A stretch of DNA of 6,136 nucleotides from a bacterium (GTDB lineage: Bacteria > Latescibacterota > UBA2968), in NCBI GenBank assembly GCA_027296045.1, contig JAPUJS010000152.1, forward strand, positions 1 through 6,136, written 5' to 3'. Below the pieces are notes generated by a model. The model saw only the letters and a program-made list of their open reading frames with translations, was not told where the DNA came from and ran no database searches. Position 1 is the first letter of the stretch, and each line of letters begins with the position of its first letter. Both the position numbers and the translations under genes were made by a program. Of this stretch, positions 1-5,139 are shown piece after piece.

Positions 1-2972
1 GTGCGATGGTCGGCATGGAGGCGCTGATGCAGGGTGACACGCAACAGGCCTTGCAGGGGCTGCTGGATGCGGCCGGTTCACTGCCGGGCGTGGGTGAGCA
101 TATTGGACAGGCCCAGGAACTGTTTCAGGCGTTTGCAGAGGGCAACCCCGCCGACGTGTTGCAGGAAGGGCTGGCAGCGGCCTTGGCCATGCCGGAGGTT
201 CAGGCGCTGGTGACACAGGCACAGGACATGATGATGGAGACGCTGCAGGGATATGCGCCCGAGGCCGTCAGCATGGCGCTCAATGCAATTGAAAGCCTGC
301 CGGAGATCCAGGCAACGATGGCCCAGGCGCAACAGGGGCTGGCGGCGTTGAGGGAGGGCGACCTGGAAGGCGCATTGGGGGCTTTCAGCGAGATCACGAT
401 CGTCGCGGAGGGCTTGCAGCAGGCACAGGCCACCCTGGAGGAAGTGATTGCGCCTCTCGATGTGGCGACGATTTCAGATACACTCACGCAGGCGGGGCAG
501 ATCGCACAGGCGGTTGCGACCGCTGGCAGCTTGAGCGAGCAGATTGCAGCGATTTCACAGAGCCTGATCTCACCCGAGACAGCGGTTGGAGGGCTGGTCG
601 CTGCGGTTTCCACCCAGATCGGAAACGGGCAGGGATGGCTTGCCTCACTGGTGCCGTCACCCGATGCCCCGGAAGCCCCTCCGGATGTCCCCGATGCCCC
701 GGATGCCGGGGATGCGGATGCGGATGGTGCAGATGGAGGTGCAGGTGCAGATGGAGGTGCAGGTGCAGGTGCAGCAGGCGGGGGCAGTCCGAAGGATCAG
801 AAGCTTTATCTCTCTGTGACCACACCCCTGGCGGATAAGTTTACGGCTGTGCGATTTGACGGTGAGGAGCAGATTTCGGGCTTGTTCCAATTCAAGGTCG
901 AATTGACGTCGGAGGACAACGACATCGATTTTTCGAAGATGGTCGGAAAAGACATGACCCTCAATCTGCTGTTCCCGGATGGAAAGAAGCGGTATATCAA
1001 CGGTGTGGTGAACCGGTTTGTGCATGCAGGCCCTTTCGATGAAAGCGGAGATACCAAATATATCGCCGAACTGGTTCCCTGGTTCTGGCTGCTGACCCTG
1101 AGTTCGGACTGCCGGATCTTCCAGAACCAGTCTGTATCTGAAATCATCGAAGCGGTATTCAAAGATCTGGGATTCAAGGATTTTAAGAATGAGTTGAAAA
1201 AGACTTATGAGAAGCGGGAGTATTGTGTGCAGTACCGGGAGACGGCGTTTGATTTTGTTTCGCGACTGATGGAGGACGAGGGCATTTTCTATTTCTTTCG
1301 GCACGAAGCCAGCAAGCACACCATGGTCCTGGCGGATGACAAAGACTCCCACAAGGCCTGCCCCGGGCCGACCACGATTTATTACAAACCCCGAGTCTCC
1401 AAGGAGATCGAATACGATGCGATGCTGGAGTGCTCACTTGAACAGCAGGTTGTGTCGGGCAAATATCAGATGACCGACTACAATTTTGAGACCCCCACAA
1501 CGAGTTTGCTGGTAACTGCAACAGGCGAGGATCAAAAGAAGGCCCTGTTTGAATATCCGGGGGGGTTCGACAAGAAAAATGCGGGCGAGAAACGGGCAAA
1601 AATTCGGATCGAGACGTGTGAGATGCCGGCAAAGGTCATCCGTGGAGAAAGCTGGTGTATGGGATTTACCGCCGGACATACATTTACGCTGAAGGGACAC
1701 AATCGGAAGGAACTGAACGCGGGTTATGTGGTGAACACGGTTTCCCATTCGGGCTCCCAGAACGACTATTCCAACTCCTTCGAGGCGTTTCCGGACAAAG
1801 TGCCCTTCCGGCCACCCAGGACGGCCCCCAAACCTGCGATTTACGGCGCCCAGACAGCGGTGGTGGTGGGCAAAAAGGGCGAGGAGATCTGGACGGATAA
1901 GTACGGCCGGATTAAGGTGCAGTTTCACTGGGACCGGGAAGGCAAAAAGGACGAAAAGAGTTCGTGCTGGATTCGGGTGGCGCCGGGGTGGGCGGGCAAG
2001 CAGTGGGGCAGTTTTTTCCTGCCGCGCATTGGGCAAGAGGTTGTGGTGAGTTTCCTGGACGGTGATCCGGACCGGCCGCTGGTGACGGGTGGGGTTTACA
2101 ATGCACAACAGACAGTGCCTTATACCTTACCCGCCGACCAGACCAAATCTACCATCAAGAGCAATACGTCCAAGGGTGGGAAGGGGTTTAATGAGATTCG
2201 GTTTGAGGACAAGAAGGATAGCGAGGAGGTTTTTGTCCATGCCCAGAAAGATATGAAGCGGGTGGTTGAAAATGACGATGTAGATCACGTGAAAAACACC
2301 CGACAGACATTTGTGATGAAGGGCGACCCGACGCTGGAGAAGGGGTTGCAGGACGTGCTGACGGTGGAAGGCAAACGCAAGGTGACGCTGAAGGGGGCAG
2401 ATTCGGAAGAGACGCATATTAATGAAGGAAAATATACTCAGGAAGTAACCAAGACCCGGGACATCAAGGTGAAGGATAAGGAGACCCATGCAACGGATAA
2501 GGATTATCAGCATACGGTGAAGGGCAATTACAAACTGACGGTAGATGGAGATCTAACGATTGATGTGAAAGGCAAGGTCACCATCAAATCCGGGAAAGAC
2601 TTCAATACCAAGTCCGGTGCGAATATGAAACACAAGTCTTCCCGGAATATGAATGTGGAAGGGGGGCAGAACCTGACAACAAAGGCCGGCCAGAATGCGA
2701 CCCATAAGGCGGGTCAGAACATCACCAGCAAGGCCGGAATGAACATGACCAGCAAGGCCGGAATGAACATGACCAACAAGGGTGGGATGGCCCTTAAGAA
2801 CGAGGGTGGCATGTCGATCGAGAACAAGGCCGGTGCCATGTTCAAGTCCAAGTCAGGCGCGATGTTCCAGATGGAGGCGGGAGCGATGCTGCAAGCCAAA
2901 GCGAACGCCATGATACAGCTTCAAAGTTCGGGTCTTTTGATGGTCAAGGGAAGTTTGGTCATGGTGAATTAG
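1..2972 (+). CDS. vgrG: T6SS spike protein VgrG (TssI) with N-terminal repeat extension; 5' end outside window
   Basis: VgrG trimerises into the puncturing spike at the tip of the T6SS Hcp tube. Residues are numbered from the ATG at base 6; 988 are visible. Residues 1-217 are an Ala/Gln-rich, probably helical repeat region; 218-262 are an Asp/Ala/Pro/Gly linker; the gp27-like VgrG core starts near 264 (motifs TTPLADKFTAVRFDGEEQ, then REYCVQYRETAFDFVSRLM at 404-422); the gp5-like OB fold is about 628-709 (WTDKYGRIKVQFHWD, SCWIRVAPGWAGKQWGSFF, RIGQEVVVSFLDGDPDRP); a beta-helical needle of short repeats runs from about 720 and ends in SLVMVN, so there is no C-terminal effector domain. The frame is already open at base 3 (codon gcg), and the repeat phase continues through it, so the ATG at 6 is probably internal. 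The core family call is very secure; the function of the extension is unknown. A MORN-repeat gene and a PAAR gene follow directly. Confidence 0.96.
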   Translation, partial: AMVGMEALMQGDTQQALQGLLDAAGSLPGVGEHIGQAQELFQAFAEGNPADVLQEGLAAALAMPEVQALVTQAQDMMMETLQGYAPEAVSMALNAIESLPEIQATMAQAQQGLAALREGDLEGALGAFSEITIVAEGLQQAQATLEEVIAPLDVATISDTLTQAGQIAQAVATAGSLSEQIAAISQSLISPETAVGGLVAAVSTQIGNGQGWLASLVPSPDAPEAPPDVPDAPDAGDADADGADGGAGADGGAGAGAAGGGSPKDQKLYLSVTTPLADKFTAVRFDGEEQISGLFQFKVELTSEDNDIDFSKMVGKDMTLNLLFPDGKKRYINGVVNRFVHAGPFDESGDTKYIAELVPWFWLLTLSSDCRIFQNQSVSEIIEAVFKDLGFKDFKNELKKTYEKREYCVQYRETAFDFVSRLMEDEGIFYFFRHEASKHTMVLADDKDSHKACPGPTTIYYKPRVSKEIEYDAMLECSLEQQVVSGKYQMTDYNFETPTTSLLVTATGEDQKKALFEYPGGFDKKNAGEKRAKIRIETCEMPAKVIRGESWCMGFTAGHTFTLKGHNRKELNAGYVVNTVSHSGSQNDYSNSFEAFPDKVPFRPPRTAPKPAIYGAQTAVVVGKKGEEIWTDKYGRIKVQFHWDREGKKDEKSSCWIRVAPGWAGKQWGSFFLPRIGQEVVVSFLDGDPDRPLVTGGVYNAQQTVPYTLPADQTKSTIKSNTSKGGKGFNEIRFEDKKDSEEVFVHAQKDMKRVVENDDVDHVKNTRQTFVMKGDPTLEKGLQDVLTVEGKRKVTLKGADSEETHINEGKYTQEVTKTRDIKVKDKETHATDKDYQHTVKGNYKLTVDGDLTIDVKGKVTIKSGKDFNTKSGANMKHKSSRNMNVEGGQNLTTKAGQNATHKAGQNITSKAGMNMTSKAGMNMTNKGGMALKNEGGMSIENKAGAMFKSKSGAMFQMEAGAMLQAKANAMIQLQSSGLLMVKGSLVMVN
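54..587 (+). repeat. N-terminal ~36-residue protein repeats of VgrG
   Basis: At protein level, residues 17-52, 53-89, 90-124, 125-156 and 157-194 align as degenerate repeats. The best-preserved marks are the motif QAQ at 35-37, 71-73, 107-109 and 139-141 (spacing 36, 36, 32) and a Leu/Met-Pro pair at 26-27, 62-63 and 98-99 (spacing exactly 36, 36), followed by a turn like EGNPADVL, QGYAPEAV or EGDLEGAL. The fifth unit is poorly conserved. The residues before the first unit (MQGDTQQAL) match the end of a unit, so more copies probably lie upstream of the window. The pattern suggests helical hairpins. I do not recognise the family. Confidence 0.75.
661..773 (+). repeat. Low-complexity tandem DNA repeats encoding the Asp/Ala/Gly linker of VgrG
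   Basis: A 13-base direct repeat (ccgatgccccgga) occurs at 661-673 and 691-703. Two exact 18-base tandem copies of gatggaggtgcaggtgca lie at 732-749 and 750-767, followed by another ggtgca. All unit lengths are kept in the reading frame. The region encodes a flexible acidic Pro/Asp/Ala then Gly/Ala/Asp linker joining the repeat extension to the VgrG core. Such tracts can change length by slippage, and the 18-base unit would add or remove six residues without a frameshift. Confidence 0.85.
2664..2969 (+). repeat. 8-residue-periodic, Met-rich needle repeats at the VgrG C-terminus
   Basis: From residue 887 to the end, the protein follows an octad pattern (QNLTTKAG, QNATHKAG, QNITSKAG, MNMTSKAG, MNMTNKGG, MALKNEGG and so on), as expected for the gp5-like triple-stranded beta-helix needle. 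At DNA level, 2724-2747 and 2748-2771 are exact 24-base tandem copies. Methionine is frequent (15 between residues 871 and 988). The tract ends at the hydrophobic VgrG tail that normally receives a PAAR cone. Confidence 0.85.
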
Positions 2973-3006
2973 ACTCCTCAAACAGGAAGATCTGGAGTTC
3001 CTTCAA

Positions 3007-3013
3007 AAAGAGG
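3007..3013 (+). promoter_or_regulatory. Weak ribosome binding site of the MORN-repeat gene
   Basis: The purine run aaagagg lies 11 bases before the ATG at 3025, slightly farther than optimal. No other in-frame start with better spacing is visible in the 52-base gap after vgrG, so 3025 is the preferred start. Confidence 0.45.
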
Positions 3014-3024
3014 CTGGCGATCGA

Positions 3025-4203
3025 ATGGCAGATTCAAGAGAACAAGGCGAAAACGGGCGCTTGGACGCCGGGGTTGAACCGACCGTCCTGGATGTCGAAA
3101 CAGAGGCCGGTGAAGCAGAGGGTGTGGGAGCTGAGGCCGGACCGGACGAGAAGATCGAGCGCGATGAAGAGGGGCGAATCGTTCAGAAAACCCTCTACGG
3201 TGAGGATGGGCAGGAAACGGAGACGCATTTTTACGATTCCGAGGGGCTGGTCGAGCGCGTGGTGGCTTATGCAGAGGGGCAAATGGTCTCCGAGACATTT
3301 TACGACGATGAAGGGGTGCGCACCCAGGAACTGAAATACCGCGATGGTGTGTTGGCAGAGGACGTATCTTATGACGATGAAGAACAGGTGAGTCAGCGGG
3401 TGGCTTATGCAGACGGTGAGATTGCCTCCGAAGTCTATTACGACAATGGCGTGCCTGTCCGGGAGACACGCTATGCCGGGGGCCAGGTGGTCGAAGAGGC
3501 GATGTATGACGATGACGATGGGGTGTTGACCGAGCGGGTGCATTATAAGGACGAACAGCCCCAGGAAGTGGTTTCGTACGATCCGGACGGATGGGCATCG
3601 GAACGGGCACGGTATCAGGACGGCAAACTGCATGGCGAGACAGAGATTTACGATGAGACGGGGCAAGTGGTCCAGAGAGTTAATTTTCAGCAGGGCAAAT
3701 TGCACGGCGAAGCACTTACCTACGATGCGGATGGACAGGTGACCCAGCGGGCGACGTATATGGACGGGGTACCGGAGGGTGAGACCGTGATTTATGTGGA
3801 CGGAATCGTTCGTAGCACGATCCAGAATAAGGCGGGCAAACAACACGGTACGACGGTGGTATACAATGAATACGAACAGGTGGCTCAAACGATGGAATTT
3901 GTTAAGGGGCGCCAGGAAGGAGAGTCCGTCCAGTATTACCCGAACGGGAGCCCCAGCGAGCGGGCAACATATGTGGCCGATCGGCTGCACGGCGAGGTGA
4001 TCCGGTATTATCCGCAGGGCAATATCAGAGAGAAGCTGTATTACCAGGAAGGACGGCCAGTCGAGCAAATCAGTTACGACTACAAGGGGAAAGAACAGAC
4101 AGCAGAGGAAGCGCTTATCGTGCACGCCAGTTTTTTTTCGAGAATCGGGGCCTTTTTAAAGCGGATGTTTCAGTCCATCGGACGTTTGTTCAGAGTTTCT
4201 TGA
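3025..4203 (+). CDS. MORN_2 / YwqK-like repeat protein between VgrG and PAAR
   Basis: This 392-residue protein has no signal peptide. Residues 1-49 are strongly acidic (17 Asp/Glu against 4 Lys/Arg). Residues 50-355 hold about 13 tandem repeats of 22-24 residues with the pattern G-x-V-x-x-R-x-x-Y-x-D-G-K-L-H-G-E-x-x-x-Y-D, typical of MORN_2 (MORN-variant) repeats as in YwqK-family proteins. The first six copies are shorter and mostly lack the HGE step; from residue 200 on, many copies keep it (KLHGE at 201-205 and 225-229). Residues 370-392 form a basic, hydrophobic, probably amphipathic helix. YwqK of Bacillus subtilis is known as the antitoxin partner of an LXG toxin, so an immunity role is possible, but the location between spike and cap equally suits an adaptor or chaperone loading the VgrG extension or another cargo. 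The repeat call is secure; the role is inference. Confidence 0.85.
   Translation: MADSREQGENGRLDAGVEPTVLDVETEAGEAEGVGAEAGPDEKIERDEEGRIVQKTLYGEDGQETETHFYDSEGLVERVVAYAEGQMVSETFYDDEGVRTQELKYRDGVLAEDVSYDDEEQVSQRVAYADGEIASEVYYDNGVPVRETRYAGGQVVEEAMYDDDDGVLTERVHYKDEQPQEVVSYDPDGWASERARYQDGKLHGETEIYDETGQVVQRVNFQQGKLHGEALTYDADGQVTQRATYMDGVPEGETVIYVDGIVRSTIQNKAGKQHGTTVVYNEYEQVAQTMEFVKGRQEGESVQYYPNGSPSERATYVADRLHGEVIRYYPQGNIREKLYYQEGRPVEQISYDYKGKEQTAEEALIVHASFFSRIGAFLKRMFQSIGRLFRVS
3172..4089 (+). repeat. About 13 tandem MORN_2-type protein repeats
   Basis: Units begin near residues 50, 74, 97, 120, 142, 166, 189, 213, 237, 260, 284, 308 and 332. A 15-base exact DNA repeat (ggtggcttatgcaga) at 3261-3275 and 3399-3413 is 138 bases apart, exactly two 23-residue units, which points to expansion by unit duplication. 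Each unit should form a beta-hairpin, giving an elongated beta-sheet scaffold. Confidence 0.8.
4132..4200 (+). other. Basic amphipathic C-terminal tail of the MORN-repeat protein
   Basis: Residues 370-392 contain Phe/Ile/Leu/Met at 370, 371, 374, 377, 378, 381, 382, 385, 388 and 389, interleaved with Arg/Lys at 373, 379, 380, 387 and 390. There are no acidic residues after 362. This contrasts sharply with the acidic remainder of the protein and suggests membrane-surface binding or a docking helix; it is too polar for a transmembrane segment. Confidence 0.55.
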
Positions 4204-4210
4204 AAGGAGA
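4203..4210 (+). promoter_or_regulatory. Strong ribosome binding site of the PAAR gene, touching the upstream stop codon
   Basis: The sequence aaaggaga overlaps the last base of the MORN gene's tga stop and stands 6 bases before the ATG at 4217. This arrangement favours translational coupling. It also decides against the ATG at 4210, which overlaps this site, lies in another frame and would have no ribosome binding site of its own. Confidence 0.8.
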
Positions 4211-4216
4211 TGAAAG

Positions 4217-4519
4217 ATGCCGTTTCCAGCATCCAGATTGACCGATATGCATATGTGTCCAATGATGACGCCGGCCGTGCCGCCCATTCCCCATGTCGGC
4301 GGACCGGTGGTTGGACCGGGCTGCCCGACGGTGTTGATCGGAAATATGCCCGCAGCCGGAATGGGAGATATGGCGGTGTGTGTCGGGCCGCCGGATTCAA
4401 TTATTAAAGGGTCGCCGACCGTCCTGATTGGCGGCAAACCCGGGGCGCGAATGCTGGACAATTGTGCACACGGAGGGATGGTGGTGCTGGGATTTCCGAT
4501 GGTGCTGGTGGGGCCTTAA
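4217..4519 (+). CDS. PAAR-domain T6SS spike-tip protein
   Basis: PAAR proteins form a zinc-binding cone that sharpens the end of the VgrG needle and can carry effectors. This one has 100 residues, so it is a PAAR domain alone with no toxin extension. It shows the family's repeated module: GCPTVLIGNMPAAGMGD at 35-51 and GSPTVLIGGKPGARMLD at 65-81, plus a final GFPMVLVG at 92-99. Candidate zinc ligands are H12, H26, C55, C83 and H85 (C14 is also near); I cannot tell which four are used. The N-terminus MPFPASRLTDMHMC is the usual start of this class. It lies 13 bases after the MORN gene and two genes after vgrG, its expected binding partner. Confidence 0.95.
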   Translation: MPFPASRLTDMHMCPMMTPAVPPIPHVGGPVVGPGCPTVLIGNMPAAGMGDMAVCVGPPDSIIKGSPTVLIGGKPGARMLDNCAHGGMVVLGFPMVLVGP

Positions 4520-4550
4520 GCGACCGATTGTAAGCATCACGATGCAGACC

Positions 4551-4560
4551 AAAGAGGAGA
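4551..4560 (+). promoter_or_regulatory. Ribosome binding site of the SPOR-domain gene
   Basis: aaagaggaga contains GGAG at 4556-4559, 7 bases before the ATG at 4567. This supports that start, which places a clean membrane anchor at the N-terminus. Confidence 0.7.
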
Positions 4561-4566
4561 CGGGCG

Positions 4567-5115
4567 ATGGATTATAATTTTTCTTTAAACAACAGGCATA
4601 TTTCGGCTGTGACGGTTGGGCTTTGCGCTGTGGGTGTGTTGATTTTTGTGGCCGGGGTGCTGGTGGGGGTCTATTTACAGTTGCCGGAACTGGAGGCCCG
4701 GACGGCGGTGATGCCGGAGGCAGAGGTCCCGGTGGAGCCGGAAGTGGCTCGCACGACCAAGCAGTTTGCGGTCCCGGACTATGGGCCCGATGACGAGACC
4801 CTGGAATTGGAGATCGAGGCGTCTGCTTCGACTGGGGTGTCCGGGCTGACGGCGTCTTATCCGGTGGAGCGGAATCCGTTTACGGTTCAGGTCGGCGCAT
4901 TTTGGAAACCGCGCAATGCAGAGCGTCTTTATGAGGCGCTGTGGAAAAAAGGGTATGCGCCCCATATTTTCTCCGCCTGGGATACCAAGAACCGGTTGTG
5001 GCATTGCGTGCGAATCGGGTATTACAAAGATCGGACGTCGGCCAGACGGGAAATGAACCGGTTTATGGCAAAGCAAAAAAAGGAAGCAATTATACGGCCA
5101 TCGGATACGCTTTGA
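4567..5115 (+). CDS. Membrane-anchored SPOR-domain protein
   Basis: This 182-residue protein starts with a short polar segment (MDYNFSLNNRHIS), then a transmembrane helix at about 13-38 (VTVGLCAVGVLIFVAGVLVG) followed by an acidic flank, so the rest should face the periplasm. Residues 39-101 are an acidic Pro/Glu/Ala-rich linker. Residues 102-178 are a SPOR domain: NPFTVQVGAFWKPRNAERLY, then a Gly-Tyr turn at 129-130, then NRLWHCVRIGYYKDRTSARR. SPOR domains bind glycan strands stripped of stem peptides, typically at division septa or sites of wall remodelling (FtsN, DamX and others). Here the gene follows PAAR in the same operon, so it may link the secretion apparatus to peptidoglycan or be a local wall factor; this is inference. 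It ends 24 bases before the next gene. Confidence 0.87.
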   Translation: MDYNFSLNNRHISAVTVGLCAVGVLIFVAGVLVGVYLQLPELEARTAVMPEAEVPVEPEVARTTKQFAVPDYGPDDETLELEIEASASTGVSGLTASYPVERNPFTVQVGAFWKPRNAERLYEALWKKGYAPHIFSAWDTKNRLWHCVRIGYYKDRTSARREMNRFMAKQKKEAIIRPSDTL

Positions 5116-5139
5116 GCGCTGCACGGGCTATCCTTTTCG

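Noticed and set aside
721..773. Tandem repeats considered as a CRISPR or other non-coding array
   Set aside because: Units are contiguous, in frame and encode a Gly/Ala/Asp linker; there are no spacers.
657..1352. Minus-strand open frame of 231 codons over the VgrG linker and core
   Set aside because: It lies entirely antisense to a secure VgrG domain; its Cys/Thr-rich end is just the complement of the GC-rich linker repeats.
1434..2108. Minus-strand open frame of 224 codons inside vgrG
   Set aside because: Antisense shadow of the conserved gp27/OB-fold region; no recognisable protein features.
2972..3003. Possible hairpins between vgrG and the MORN gene (actcc/ggagt and aggaa/ttcct)
   Set aside because: Stems of only 5 pairs that exclude each other, and no T-run follows, so a terminator or attenuator is not supported.
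2978..3610. Minus-strand open frame of 210 codons across the vgrG-MORN gap
   Set aside because: Pro/Arg/His-rich translation typical of antisense GC-rich coding DNA, overlapping two supported genes.
3034..4125. Long minus-strand open frame of 363 codons opposite the MORN gene
   Set aside because: It mirrors the repetitive codon pattern of the MORN gene, has no ribosome binding site context, and its translation is Leu/Ile/His-rich without domain signature.
4210..4407. Plus-strand open frame starting at ATG 4210
   Set aside because: Out of frame with the clear PAAR protein, and its start codon overlaps the ribosome binding site used by PAAR.
4534..4545. Short palindrome gcatcacgatgc between PAAR and the SPOR gene
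   Set aside because: A 4-base stem with no T-run is expected by chance.
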